A stretch of 64,000 bases of DNA from Austropuccinia psidii. Taxonomy: Eukaryota > Basidiomycota > Pucciniomycetes > Pucciniales > Sphaerophragmiaceae. The translations under genes were made by a program, and so were the position numbers. Numbering within the stretch: position 1 is the first letter of the stretch; each line of letters starts with the position of its first letter. Positions 1-11,951 of this stretch are shown piece by piece. Below the pieces are notes generated by a model that saw nothing but the letters and a program-made list of their open reading frames with translations, made no database searches and was not told the DNA's origin. The DNA lies in NCBI GenBank assembly GCA_023105745.1, contig JALGQZ010000015.1:21991499-22055498 (forward strand), written 5' to 3'.

Positions 1-71
1 TAATTACATTTATAGTCCAATAAGTAAAGTGTTGTTAATATTTACTTATTGTTCCATAGTCAAACCTTACA
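1..71 (+). repeat. 3' end of the 5' LTR of element C
   Basis: These bases match the last 71 bases of the LTR ending at 28016. Both share a run of AATAAGTAAA, a TTTACTTATTGTT block and a terminal TTACA. The rest of this LTR is off the left edge. Confidence 0.85.
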
Positions 72-92
72 TCTGGGTGCTTGGCCCTGAGG
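72..92 (+). other. Putative primer binding site of element C
   Basis: The stretch TCTGGGTGCTTGGCCCTGA directly follows the LTR end. It aligns with the equivalent site of element B (TTTGGGGGCCCAGCCGTGA). It begins with TGG two bases after the LTR, as expected for pairing with a tRNA CCA end. It is not the usual initiator-Met site. The tRNA was not identified. Confidence 0.55.
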
Positions 93-543
93 TTAACTTG
101 AATGACCTTTTAAAAAGATTCAAATTAGGTTTATCCAATAGAATTAGGTCTATAATTATAAAATTATATAAGGATTTTTATATTTATTGATTTTGAAAGC
201 TTTTGTGGCATTTTGAAAGAAATTGTACTGTCTTAAACATGGGTTTTCACATCTTTGAACTTGCAAGAAATTTCTTTGAGTGACTCAAGTTGCTAAAAAA
301 ATATTTATAAATTAAAAATAAATTTATATTGTCATTTAATTTTCACAAATAATCTTCATTCTTATTTTATTCTTTGAAAAAGAAAAATATAAAACAAAAA
401 AACAAAAGAAAAAATCATTTTCATTTCTTTTATTTATTCCATTCATTTAACAAGATATAAAAGCAGTTTTTATGTGGAAATTGCCATATATTATCAAAAA
501 TAACATTTCTTATAAAAGAATTTTATTTATTTTTCTTTTTGAG
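93..543 (+). promoter_or_regulatory. Leader region of element C with a 3' splice site at its end
   Basis: This AT-rich untranslated leader ends in a pyrimidine-rich stretch and AG at 542-543. The next bases are TG (544-545), as in elements A, B and D. A B-like donor context (TATAA followed by GTGAGG in B) aligns with TATAAGGATT near 170, where the donor GT seems lost. No genes are seen here. Confidence 0.5.
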
Positions 544-1381
544 TGTTGGACGAAAAACCAAAAGAAAACAATCAGACCCCTGGTGATATATTGGTGGACA
601 AAGCTTGCCAAAATTCAACAAAACCTGTTGGTAATAAAAATGAAAGGCCAATAAATTGCTCTCTCCAGGACCCATTGTTCAGGACTCTTGAGGTGAGTGA
701 CTCTCTTAAAATTGCCATAAAAAGATCTTCTATTGTGATGAAATCTTTTTTTATTTCTTATTCCTTAAATTATGACTACAAGAAGAGGATCTCAATACTC
801 TATTCAATCAGATGAAAGTGGACTCAGAAGTAGAATCAATTCCTCATAAGGGAAAATCAAGGGCATAATCCCCAGTGGAAAAGAATCCACACAAGGAAGT
901 GCTATATCCCAAAGGAAAGTCCCAAAAACTACTATAATATCTGGGCCAGAGTTGAAACTACAGAGGGCTCAAATAGACATATACATGGGCAAGTACAAGC
1001 AGTACTACACAGTGTACAAGGACAAGGATTGGGAAATGTTGCCACAAATCCACCAAGGAGTGATGAACTCCTGGAATATCCTGAAAAAGTTCCTCAAGGA
1101 GGAGGAAATGGTGAGATACTCCAATGGATAGAATCGACTATAATACAAACCTAAAATCAACAATACAAAGGGGTACCATGCCAAACAGACGGAGGAAAGC
1201 AAGGAAGAAGCCCCAGTAGCTTCTACCAACAAGCTTCAAGTCAACCAACTTCCCCAATAAGGGAAGAAGAACAAGAAAATGAATTGGAGGAACCATATTC
1301 CGTAAGGTACAGGATGCCATAGACAATGTCTTCAAAATGCCCAAAATGATTATGGAATTCAAGGACAAAGAGGAAAAATGA
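544..1381 (+). pseudogene. Pre-gag accessory gene of element C (two exons, decayed)
   Basis: Exon 1 (544-692) is open for about 50 codons if an upstream exon supplies the A of the start codon. It ends at a strong donor, GAG|GTGAGT. The likely acceptor is CAATCAG|ATG at 809-811, giving a 119-nt intron whose removal keeps the frame. Exon 2 overlaps gag in another frame and contains two frameshifts and several stops. It still encodes blocks resembling the intact B protein: a DIY...MNS...FL region near 970-1120, and a C-terminal VQDAIDNVF...KEEK block ending at the TGA at 1379-1381. The gag ATG at 772 lies inside the intron. Function is unknown; no known domain is recognised. Confidence 0.6.
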
Positions 1382-2846
1382 ATGAGATAACTTTGTCTCC
1401 TGATGTTGTAAATACTTTGACAGAAATTAAAAATAGGATTTTACCTCTTAAAGAAATTAAAAATGGTTTAGTATCTTTACAATAAATAAATAATAATTTA
1501 TCATCTTCAACAAAAGTTGCTTTACAAAATAAAAAAGAAATTGATAAAATTCAATTTATTGTTGAAAATAATAAACCAAAAGGTTTAATTGACAATACTC
1601 AAAGATTAATACAAGGACAACGGAAATTGTATAGATACATAAAAGATATCAAAGAAAAAACTTTGATAATCAATTATGATGTGAGTATTGATAATATTAC
1701 AGAAAAATTAAACAAATTAAGTATATGCATAGAAAGATTTGAAGAAAAGACTTCATCATACCAAAAATTACTTCTAGCCCATGTGGAAAAAAGTGATGAA
1801 GCAAGAATGAATCTTAAAGATGAATTTCAAAGTGAAATCAGGCTTATTACTGAAAAAATGGATAAAAGAAATGAGGCTAACTTAAATATGCCAAAGTTAT
1901 CAATACCATTTTTTCACATAATAATTCCTGTTAAACTAAAAAAGAAATAACAAATCCATTCGTAAAATACTTGAGTCATCAATACAATAACCAATTCTTA
2001 ATGGAGGAAGCACCTCAATTGAAAGAATGGACAACATTCAAAGGAGATGGTGAATATGACCATATGTCATTTATCAAAACAATTGACATGTTTCAAAAAC
2101 ATTATGCTATACCAGATGAATTAATCACTGCAAGATTACACTCACTCTTTGAGAAATTGCAAAAACATGGTATTATGGAATAAGGGAAACAAATGGCAAA
2201 CACACCTGGTCTTGGTTGAAACAATAAATAATCACCAAGTGGGCTCATGGTTCCTGGAGGTAAAAATAGAGCATGCATTTGAAAATTTCTTCTTTGACCC
2301 GGACAAGGATAAACCTTTGACTTGGTCCCTAAAACAAGTTGAAAGATGAAATGCACTGTATCCAGAAATGTCACCAAAAATGGTACACATGAAAATACTT
2401 AAGAAATTTAGAGTATAATTGGAAAATTCCCTGAGAAGCAGGTGTATAGAACAATGCTTCACAGAATATTATATCAATGCACTAGAAGACATAGTTACAA
2501 GGACAAAAATTGGAAGAACTTGGAAAGAATTGGACATTAAAAGTAGAGATAAACCATTTATCAAGAAAGATAAACCAAAATAACCTTTCAAGCCCAATAC
2601 ATCCAACAGTAATGAGCAAAGAAAGTTCCACAAATGTGGAGGTATTGAACACTTACCCAATAATTGCCTTAAAAAAGCAAAAATCAATGAAATTGTGGAA
2701 ACAGGAGACCACAATGACAAAGAAGGAAAATCTGACTCCGAAAAGGACACTGAAGAATCAGAAACTTCTAAAAGTGATTCAATTAATATAATTAATGCAC
2801 AAATTAATAATATTGATTTAATATATAAAGTACTGAATGTCAATTA
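772..2846 (+). pseudogene. Gag of element C (decayed)
   Basis: Gag starts at ATG 772 (MTTRRGSQYS). A coiled-coil-like stretch rich in Lys, Asn and Ile spans about 1400-1920, followed by a capsid-like region around EYDHMSFIKTIDM (2050-2170) and DPDKDKPLTW (2300-2330). Near 2620-2660 a CCHC zinc knuckle has lost its first Cys: it reads FHKCGGIEHLPNNC where CX2CX4HX4C is expected. The element B Gag has the same order and an intact knuckle. Several nonsense codons and frameshifts interrupt the frame, for example around 1484, 1948 and 2181, so no Gag can be made. Identification rests on synteny and similarity with B. Confidence 0.75.
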
Positions 2847-2904
2847 AAACTTACCACAAGTTGGAACATCTGACACAAGCCTGACAAGAATACAAGATTC
2901 TAGA

Positions 2905-3438
2905 TTGTATAGGACTAAACCATCAAAAGTAATGGGATATAAAGCTGGAAAACCAAGTATAAGTATTGTCATGGTGGAAAACCCAGAGGCAAAAGTGAAC
3001 TTAGATACAGGAGCATATTGTACCTGTGTTGGTAACAGTTATTTGAACACAATTGTACCATATTTGGAAGGAAAACTTATACCAATACAAGAAGTCAAAT
3101 TTTGTTGTGCAAGTGAAGGAATGAAGCCCCTTGGAATAATGAACTTAACACTCATTTTTTCTCATCCTTCACAATGTACCAAATTGAAAGTAGAATTTTT
3201 GGTATTGGAAAACTGCACTAGTAACCATTTTATACTTGGAAATGACTACTTGTCAATCTATGGCATAGATATCTCTAACCAAAGATATAGATATTTTACC
3301 ATAGGAGACAACAAAAGACAAAAATTTGGGTTCTTAAATAACAAAAAACAAATTACAGTTATTAAGAATGAAAAAGAAAGCCAGAAAAGGATTTTTTTCA
3401 TAACTGAACAACTTAAAGAGGCAGAATTCAATGAATAA
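2905..3438 (+). pseudogene. Aspartic protease domain of element C Gag-Pol
   Basis: A 177-codon open stretch contains the retropepsin active-site motif LDTGAYCTCVG near residue 33 and the distal hydrophobic HFILGNDYL motif. The DTG triad is intact here; the same position is DPG in element B. The domain would cut Gag-Pol into mature proteins. The stretch ends at a TAA at 3436-3438 located just before the RT region. Element B has its own stop at a different aligned codon, so this is decay and not a conserved readthrough signal. Confidence 0.8.
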
Positions 3439-3450
3439 TTAAAAGAAAAA

Positions 3451-4855
3451 ATGAAAGAAAAATTGATTGACCTCTTTTTGAAATATAAAAATGTCTTTTC
3501 GACTGACAAAGAACCACTAGGTGCCATAATTGGACATGAGGTAGACATAATCCTTAATGTGGAAAAACCTCATTCACCTTTATTAAGAAGACCAGCTTAC
3601 CCTGCTAGCCCAAGAGCTAGAGAAGCTTTAGAAGTACACATTAAATAATTAATGGACCTTGCAGTATTAAGGAAAGTAGGACATATTGAGCAGGTAGAGG
3701 TCACTACACCTGTCATTATAGCTTGGAATAATGGAAAATCAAGGATGGTAGGGGACGTTAGAGCTCTAAACAACTATACTATCCCTGACAGATATCCAAT
3801 ACCCAGAATCCTTGAGACATTAACACAATTATCATAGCCTAAGTTCATCACAGCCATGGATGCTCTAAAGGATTTTCATCAGAATGTCTTAACAGGCAAT
3901 GCCAAAATACTACTGAGGATAATAGTCTACTGTGGAATTTTTGAATATCTGAGAATGCCATTTGGTATAAAAAATGCACCTTCCCAATATCAAAGAATGA
4001 TGAATACCATATGTCCTGAAAATTGTCAGAAGGATGGTTGATTATCTATATTGATGATATCATAGCTTTCTCAGAAACTTGGGATAGTCCCTTAACAAGA
4101 CTAGAAAGATTCTTGCAAAAGATATTACAATTAAATATGAAAATCTCCTTGAAAAAGTATCATTTTGCATACAGTGAACTGAAAGCACTAGGACATGTTG
4201 TATCTGGACTAAGTTTGGGCATAGATAAGAGAAAATTAGCAGTAGTACTATTGAAGCCAATACCCCAAACCAAAAATGGAATGCAATCATTTCTAGGATT
4301 TTCTGGTTATTAAAGACAGCATATAAAACATGTTGCAAGAATTGCTAAATCCTTGTATAAGCTCTGTGACCAACAGACAGTCTATGAAATGAATGAAGAA
4401 AGAGTCAAGGCATATAAAGAACTGAAAGATTTGTTGCCAAATTCCCCATTTCTTTTAACTCCAGATTGGAAACTAACCTTTAAACTATGGATTGATGCTT
4501 GTGGAGAAGGGCTAGGTCCTGCACTACACCAGAAACAAATCATCAATGACAAACATGTTGAAGGACCGATTTGCTTCATTACTAGACAAATAAAGCCAAC
4601 AGAAGCAAGGTATGGAGCAAGCAAAATGGAATGTCTCTGCTTAGTGTGCACTTTATAAAAATTACACTATTGTTTGGATGGAACAGTGTTTGATGTAATT
4701 ACAGATTGCAATGCTTTATAATCTTTATTGAACACGAAACCTCCAAGGAGAAATATGCTAAGATGGCAAATTGCCATTCAAGAATATTGAGGAAATATGA
4801 CTATAGCTCATAAATATGGTAATATTCATAAAAATGCAGATGGTCTTAGCAGATG
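3451..4855 (+). pseudogene. Reverse transcriptase and RNase H of element C (5' part of pol)
   Basis: RT blocks are recognisable in order: [54 protein letters not shown] and the catalytic YIDD near 4050. The connection and RNase H regions follow ([30 protein letters not shown]). The reading frame is cut by stops near 3646, 3835, 4041, 4311 and 4656, plus frameshifts, so the enzyme is dead although the YIDD motif survives. The gene stops abruptly at 4855, where element A is inserted. The remainder resumes at 24572 with RWALENTPENPAW, exactly continuing the NADGLSR motif. Confidence 0.85.
4851..4855. repeat. Target-site duplication (AGATG), left copy, element A
   Basis: AGATG directly precedes the LTR start TGTCAGG. 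An identical AGATG follows the other LTR end at 24567-24571. Removing A and one copy restores the C pol frame across the junction. Confidence 0.95.
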
Positions 4856-6293
4856 TGTCAGGATGAGTCTATGTTGAAATGGTAATAAAGCAATTTACAA
4901 CTAAAACTATGACTGTGACACGTGGAAAAATAGTTTAAAATACTTTTATAAAGGTTAAAGATGGTTTAATTTAATAATAAAAGGGCTTTACTAGAAGGAA
5001 TAAAGTGGTGGTGAGCGCTGTTGAAAGCCCTGGGTGCAGCTTTACCTGTTGGGTTACAATAATAAAGACTAAAATACTTTAATTTAAGAGTATACCTGGT
5101 TATTACCCAAGAGTAAAACTGTTTTTTCCAGTTTACTATGTAGGATATTCAAGAGCAGGATGAGGAGACAATTCTGGCTGTGAAAAGCCTCCTTTTTATC
5201 CTGAAATGGGGTGGAAAGGGTGCTAGACCTTTCCACGTAGAGGTAGTGAATATTTTTCACTCTCTAGTACTGGCTTGTGGATTTCAAACAGCCTGTATAA
5301 CCTGTATTGGGCTCAGATGTGGTTTTGAAACCACATCTCAGCAGTTTTCACCAATACAGCGTGAAAATTTTCATCTGGGGACCTCACAGCCTGATTCTGA
5401 CGTGTATGACGCGTAGAATGCTGTACAGAAACTGTATGGGACCCCAGTATTGACTGAAATATGAGGTATTGAAGTAAAATCATGCTTCTTTGTCTATTTG
5501 ACACCTCATATTCATGATTATGGGATATTATCCCATGGTAAGGCTGTATATTACAGCAGGTGGGAATCTGACCTTAAAACAGCCATAACTTTGTCAATTC
5601 TTGAGATATCAACCTCAAAATTGGTTCAGTGTGTAGCCCTATATGTGCTCTACACAATGGGCCCTCAATTGATACGGGTATCATTAAATATGGCAAAGTT
5701 ATCCCATGTACAAGATTTTTGTACATTTGCGTGTTTTAGGCAAAAAGCTGTATTGAGCTTGTTTGCCCCATAACTTCTGCAGTAGTTGAGATATGGGGAA
5801 GTGGATGAAACCATCAGATAGCCCTGATTTTTCTATTTCTAAGAAGACCCCACTTCAATTATCCCACACTAAAACTGTAGAAGTTAGATGTGAGGTGAAT
5901 GTTTTGTTCACCCTTTTTTGGCCTGAAATTGACCATAACTCCAGTAATATTTGTGCTAGCTCAGTTTGGCTGGTACCATTGGATAGCCCTGGCTTAGAGC
6001 TTCATTTTAAATACCCATTTGATGGGGTTAAGCCGCTCCTTCTAGATTTTAGATGAGAGGTGAAAATTAAGGTTTATGCTCAGCAATAACTTTGAGCAGG
6101 AATAACTTTGTTATTTCTTGTCCTATGGTGATGGGACTTATATTTTCAGAAAGGGTTGAGTTTCCTCTTTATTTTGATACCTTTTGAGCTTATTTGGCTC
6201 AGATCCATGTTTTGGTGGTATCTTGGCTATACCATTGGTTTATGGTATTTTGGCTGTCATGCTTGTGCTTTGGTTTTGAGTCACAGGCTGACA
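4856..6293 (-). repeat. 3' LTR of element A
   Basis: It starts TGTCAGGATG and ends GGCTGACA, the TG...CA termini of an LTR. It matches 23146-24566 along its length. It contains several CTGTAT/ATACAG repeats and short dyads. Confidence 0.93.
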
Positions 6294-6313
6294 TAACCTC
6301 CCTCCAAAAAAGG
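6294..6313 (-). other. Polypurine tract of element A
   Basis: On the minus strand the sequence reads CCTTTTTTGGAGGGAGGTTA and touches the 3' LTR. This is the expected place and composition for the plus-strand primer. Confidence 0.75.
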
Positions 6314-6317
6314 CTCA

Positions 6318-7573
6318 TCATTGATGAGACTGTTCAGTCCTCCCAGAGGCCCTGAATCTCCTTAGATGAAGGTTCCCATCTGGTATGGCATCTTCTGCCA
6401 ACCATTTGTCTTTATCAGCTGTTTGGTGGTTGAATCTGACTAAGTATTGTCTTTGATCCCTCCCATTAAGTCTGAACTTCCTGGTCCTGATGATTTTACT
6501 CACAGGTCCTGGGGAGTCCTGCACTTCCACTATATCAGGTAGTGTGGGGTTCTTCTTCCTGGAGGGGAATTTGTCCTCCTCTGTTTGGAAGTATGGTTTG
6601 ACCAAACTTACTGGGAAGACTGGGTGCTTCCTGGAAAATTCCTCTGTAAGTTTGACTTCCACTGCATTCTTTCCTATCAGCTTAATGATAGTGAAAGGCC
6701 CTACAAGTGAGTCCCTCATCTTTTTGGGTCCTCTAAGATTATTAAAGTTCAGTGTAGACACTAGTACTTGGTCCCCTTCTTTAAAGTCATGTTCCATGTG
6801 TGTCTTGTCCCACCTCTGCTTATTATAATATTTTGCTTCAGCTATGCATTTAGCAGCTGTATCACAAGCCCTCTTCCACATATCATGGAAGTCTTTGGCT
6901 GTGGGGTGGATGGTTAGAAGATTCTTCTTCAAATGATCCACAGGAAAAAAGGGATTCCACCCTTTCTCTACCAGTGCAGGTGTTTTTCCTGTGGTAGAGT
7001 CCTGACTTGTATTATAAGCCAATCTGACAGCTGGTAGAAGGGCAACCCAGTAATGGGTATATCCTCATGGTCCTTATACTCCATGCCATAGGCACAGAAG
7101 GTTCTAAGGATGTCCTCCAAAGTCTGGATTGTCCTTTCAGCTAGGCCATCGGTTTGGGGATGGTAAGCTGTGGAAAATGCAAGCTTGGTGCCAAGCATGT
7201 CATACAAGTTGTTCCAAAATTCAGATGTGATTTTTGGGTCCCTATCACTGATGATGATTTTAGGGACTCCACAGGTAGATATGATGTTATTCCAAAATAA
7301 CAGAGCAGTATCCATGGCTATTTCCTCTTTGTGGTATGGTAGACACCTCATGCTCTTGCTGAACCTATCAACTATGATCAAACAGGCATTGTAGTTTTCT
7401 TTGCCTCCTGGGACAAGTCCTGTAACCCAGTCCATGTTGATGGTTTCCCATGAGTGCTTGGGTGCTTCTATGTGTTGAAGTAACCCATACTTCTTCCCAT
7501 GTTTCCTATTTTCCTTTTGGCATCTTTCACAAGTGTTTATGTATTCACTCAACTCTTGTTCCCACTTGGGCCA
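6318..7573 (-). pseudogene. Integrase of element A
   Basis: Read from 7573 down: the zinc-binding remainder ([14 protein letters not shown]), then the DDE core with [16 protein letters not shown] and [17 protein letters not shown], so all three catalytic acidic residues are present. A frameshift of one base near 7065 splits the core from the C-terminal part. That part (6318-7022) ends in a chromodomain-like segment, QYLVRFNHQ...DKWLAEDAIP. A nonsense TGA at 7574-7576, where the related copies have Trp, separates it from RT-RNase H. The protein would insert cDNA into chromatin, but this copy is inactive. Confidence 0.85.
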
Positions 7574-9409
7574 TCAAGCTGTGCTTGCTACCCTCTCTTT
7601 GGTCCTGTCCTCGATCATGTGTCCCATATAGGGGCAGTCATGGCATTCTTGCAGGATCAATGAAATGTGGTCTCTGTCTACCACTGTGAGTGCACTTGTG
7701 TGCTTTTCTCTGTGGTAGAGCAGGCCATCTATAAGGAAGACCTTGTTATCCTTATAGGCCCTCAACCAGGGTTCTTCCAGATGGGCTTCCAGTTCTGGAC
7801 TCCTGTACTTTTGTTGAAGAAGTTGGAGTAGTATGCTACACTGTTTGTGTTTGGCAAAAGATTTCAGTACTTCACTAAAAAATTCATTGTGTAGTTCTGA
7901 GGAACTTATTCCCAGTATGGGGGTTTCTGTTCCCTCTGAATTAGTGTTTCCACTGTCAAGGGTACCACTTTCTGGTGACCATTTAGAAAATCTGAAGTTC
8001 TTCTTCCTATCCACTTCCATGAAATGGATAGGAATCTTGGCTGCAACTTCAGGGTCATAAGCTGGATTTCTTTTGACATTGTCCAGTGGCCATCTGCTAA
8101 GGCCATCTGCATTGGTATGACTTTTACCTTCTTTGTATATGATGGTCATGTTCCCTCTATACTCCTGGATGGCTATTTGCCATCTCAGCATGTGTCTATT
8201 TGTAGTCTTCATGTTCAGTAAAGACTTCAAGGCTGTGCAGTCTATGTAGACTTCAAAGACTGCACCTTCCAAATAATAATGGAGTTTCTCTAGAGCCCAG
8301 ACTAGACATAGGCATTCAGTCTGGGTGTCCCCATACCTGGAGTCTGAATCTTTCAGCTGCATTGAGATGTAGCAAATTACTCCTTCTTTTGGTTCACCAT
8401 CCACAATCTGTCTTTTGTGAAGGGCTGCTCTTAGGCCTTGACTGCATGCTGCATCTATATATAACTTGAATGTTAGTTCAAAGTCAGGTAAGATGAGCAC
8501 ACGTGCATTTGTGAGCTCATATTTGATCCTCTCATATGCATCCCTCCTTTCCTTGGTTATTTCAAAAACTACATCTTTTGAACATAAGTTGTATAAACTA
8601 CTAGTTATGTGTGCAAAGTTTTTAATGTGGTTTCTATAGTATCTAGCAAACCCAAGGAAATATTGCATCTCTTTGATGCTCTTTGGTACTGGCTTTTGCA
8701 GTACTGCTGCTACTTTATTCTGGTCAATTTCCAGACTAAGACCTGAGACTTTATGTCCTATAGCCAGTAACTCTTGTTGGCCAAAATTGCACTTTTTAAG
8801 TGAAATTTTGAGATTTATGGGTGTGCATTTACTTAGTATTCTGTCTATGTATTGCACATGGTCTTCCCATGTCTCTGAGTATATAATGATATCATCAAAA
8901 GATACCACCATCCAGCCTTCCAGTATTTCTTCTTGAAATATTGTGTCCATCATCCTTTGGAAATGGGCTGGTGCATTTTTGATGCCAAATGGAATCGTAG
9001 TATACTCATATATGCCCATATGGCATATTATTCTGAGTAATTTCATGGAGTTTGGTTTTACTCCATTTTGGTGGAAGCCTTTCATACAATCCATTTTTGT
9101 TATGTAGTTATTCAGAGCTCTGAAATCTCCACACAATCTAGACTTGCCATCATGCCAGGTGATTAGGACAGGGGGGGTGATTTCCACTATTTCATTATGT
9201 CCAATCTTCCTGATGAAATCCATATCCAGGAGTTCATTGATATGTATTTCAATTTCTTTCCTGGTTTCCAGGCTTGCTGCATAAGGAGGTCTCCTAAGCG
9301 TGGGTGGATAAGGCCTTTCCACATCCAGATATAGTTCTATATCACGGCCTTTGATCTTGCCTAATGGTTCCTCACCAATGGCAAATACTGGTCTGTTCTT
9401 TCTCAGCAT
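7574..9409 (-). pseudogene. Reverse transcriptase, RNase H and start of integrase of element A
   Basis: A long open stretch of 611 codons carries RT blocks ([62 protein letters not shown]), RNase H ([33 protein letters not shown]) and the HHCC start of integrase. The catalytic YxDD box reads SFDD near 8900, so its Tyr is lost although both Asp remain. Compared with element D, about 25-28 codons (the DRYPIP...ALDK region) are missing in frame near 9105. The sequence upstream of the first Met continues in frame to the protease, interrupted by two TAG stops. Confidence 0.88.
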
Positions 9410-10089
9410 CTTCAGAGAACTTAGTTTCTGTTTACTGGTGAGGGTAGTGCTAAACTGTCCCTCTCTGAATTCTTTCAGTAGCTCTTCCAGTGGATCTTGA
9501 GAAGATATCTAGTATATATCAAGTGAAAATTTCTTTTCCTTGTTAGTGCCAATGGTGATGTGCCTATTTTTACTGTTGTAAATGTCTATACCCTACATCC
9601 TCTGGTATTCCGTTCCCATTAAAAACCCTTGGATGTGGGCATCATCAAGCACTACAAACTCTGGGTGGAGTCTGATATTACCCTTCCTGTGGGGTATAAT
9701 TATCTCTTTGATAATTGTCCCAATGGAAGTCATCTTCCCTGATTCACTTTTAAAGTTCTTTGCCTTAGTGGGCAAGAGCTGTTTTTCCCAGTTTGGGAAG
9801 TGGTTATCCAGATAATCTCTGGCCACTATGGAGCAGTGTGCTCCACTTTCAATGATCAATGGATGTTGAGCATTGTCAATACATACAGTAATCTTTGTGG
9901 CTGTTCCATGTATGTATGCCATTCCTTTGGTTGGTGTAACCAAGAATGTTTGTGCATCTTGTGTGTGTTTGCACATGTTTCTGTTGGCAGTGTCCTGTGG
10001 CATACCTGCTTCCAACTGTATGTCCTGAATTTCTAGTGGGGTTTCCTCTTGGTATTCCACTAGAAATTCTTCTCTTGGGTCTTGGTCAT
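9410..10089 (-). pseudogene. Gag C-terminus and aspartic protease of element A
   Basis: The frame runs from the B insertion point (10089) toward RT. It contains an acidic linker (EEFLVEYQEE), a motif IIESGAHCSIVARDYL corresponding to the retropepsin active site, and IQGFLMGTEYQRM. The usual active-site Asp is Glu here (ESG); element D keeps DSG at the same position. Stops follow near 9593 and about 100 bases downstream, where D reads through. Protease activity is therefore unlikely. The apparent extension of the frame above 10089 belongs to the B LTR. Confidence 0.8.
10085..10089. repeat. Target-site duplication (GTCAT), left copy, element B
   Basis: GTCAT abuts the B LTR start TGTAAGG. The same five bases follow the other B LTR at 20187-20191. 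Confidence 0.95.
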
Positions 10090-11927
10090 TGTAAGGTGTG
10101 GATATGAAACTTTGATTAAAAATCAAGTACTTTTCCTGTCCTCAAAATTTGTATAAGGTAAAAATCAATTAAAAATAGTATGAAATATTATTTTTAAGAG
10201 AAAACTCGCCAATTTTACTGTTTATAACTTTATTAGTATAAAACAATAATATTATAAAAATTTATTGTTTTACCAACAATAAAAATTTATCCAAAAAATA
10301 CTCTACAAGAGATATTTTAAGGCTACAAAAGAAATTTCTTCAAGAGCAATTTCAATTGGAATTAATTGAGCAAAGAACTGCAAGCAATTAATTAAAGAAC
10401 AAAGTCTTTAAAAAGAATATTAAAGAGAAAACACGCCCAAAAGTGACCAGAGTGAATTTGGAAACAAAGTGACAAAGTTTACAGTGATGAAAGATGCTTT
10501 AATTCACTTTTGGGGTGGTTCAGGGGTAAAAATGATTATAAGAGTTACAAACAATGATTATAATGATTTTTTCACGTGGTTAAAAGGATTAAAATGATTT
10601 AAAAGTGGTGGTTGGAATCTTTGATTGATTGGTTTAACAGTTTTAAACTAATTAATAAAAGGAAAAGATTCTAACATGAAGAGAAAAGTGGGGCAAAGAA
10701 GACATTCTTTTATAGCCATCAATTCTCTTACTCCAAAAGTAAAATTTACTCTTGTCAGTCGTGAAAAACAGTCTGACAACAGAAAAGCCAATTATGGCAT
10801 CATTGAACCCTGGTTTAGACCAAAAAGGGCTGGTTTAAGCCATTTTTAGCCATTTTTAGCCATTTTAGACCCTTAAATCAGCCATTACTATAGCAATACC
10901 AGGCCTAGAGCCTTCAAAACACGTCATAATGTGTGTCAGAGGCGTAGAAACCAGTTAAAACTGTTTTCATTATGATTGTTTTATCTTAAGGGTAGTTTTA
11001 CCCTCTTGGCAACAGTTAAAACTACCCCAGTTGGTATCAAAACCTCATCATCAATTGAGTCCACAGACCCTGTAACTCAATTCCAGGCCAAAAGTGATGA
11101 ACTTTTGCGTGAATTTTGACATCCCACGCCTGTCAGCAAGGATTTTGGGGGTCTAGCTCCCCCTTAGAGCTGGAGTTCCTTTTCCCCCCCAAATTTAATC
11201 TTTCCAATTTATTTTTCCTTTAATTCCTCATCATGTATTATACTTATAATTTACATATGTAATTCAATTCAATTGTACAGTACAATACAGTAATAATTGA
11301 CACCTCATATGTAAATCAAAGTTCACTTATGTAATACATGCGCACATTTTGACATTTCAATTGAATTCAATTGAAAATACTTCAATTCCTCATAACTTCT
11401 AAACTAAACACAACACCTCAATTTTAACACAAAAATTGATGGTTAACACCACATGTGGTGTGAATTAAATTAAGGTTTTGAGGATTTTCAACTTTTGTAT
11501 TGAAAATACTAAAAACTTAATTTAAGCTTATTTAGAGTTGAGTTACAAGAATTTCACTCAGAGGTGACCCCACCTGATTTTTTATGAGGAATCCAATGGT
11601 GAAATAAATTTTATATGTTTATTTATAGGATAAAAAGTTATAATAAATTTTATTTAACTTTTTTCCAAATTTATTTATTTTTTCACAATTTTGTTAAAGT
11701 TTCATTTTTACTTAATTTTTTCAAGTATAAATGTAATTTTATATTTACAAAATTTAATGTATTTTTTATTTTTAAATTATAATTAATTTTTTATTTTTAA
11801 TATAATTTTATATTTATATTTTGATTTTTATTTTAATAATATAAATAAATTTATTTTATTTATATTAATATGTTATGTTTTATATTTGTGGTCTTTTGGG
11901 TATATGAAATTACCTCTAAGGCTCACA
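10090..11927 (-). repeat. 3' LTR of element B
   Basis: The LTR runs from TGTAAGGTGTGG to GGCTCACA and is 1838 bp long, equal to the copy at 18349-20186. It contains three tandem copies of an AGCCATTTTT unit near 10835-10865, palindromic CACATGTGGTG near 11450, and a very AT-rich terminal third. Confidence 0.96.
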
Positions 11928-11951
11928 TTCCCTCCCCCTAAAAAAAGAATA
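11928..11951 (-). other. Polypurine tract of element B
   Basis: On the minus strand it reads TTTTTTTAGGGGGAGGGAAT and touches the 3' LTR. Element C has a matching GGTGGGAGGGAA before its 3' LTR. Confidence 0.8.

Noticed and set aside
5180..6056. Short plus-strand frames in the A LTRs (5180-5416 and 23470-23706)
   Set aside because: They occur in both LTR copies only because the LTRs are duplicates. Other frames are equally open and no protein family is recognised.
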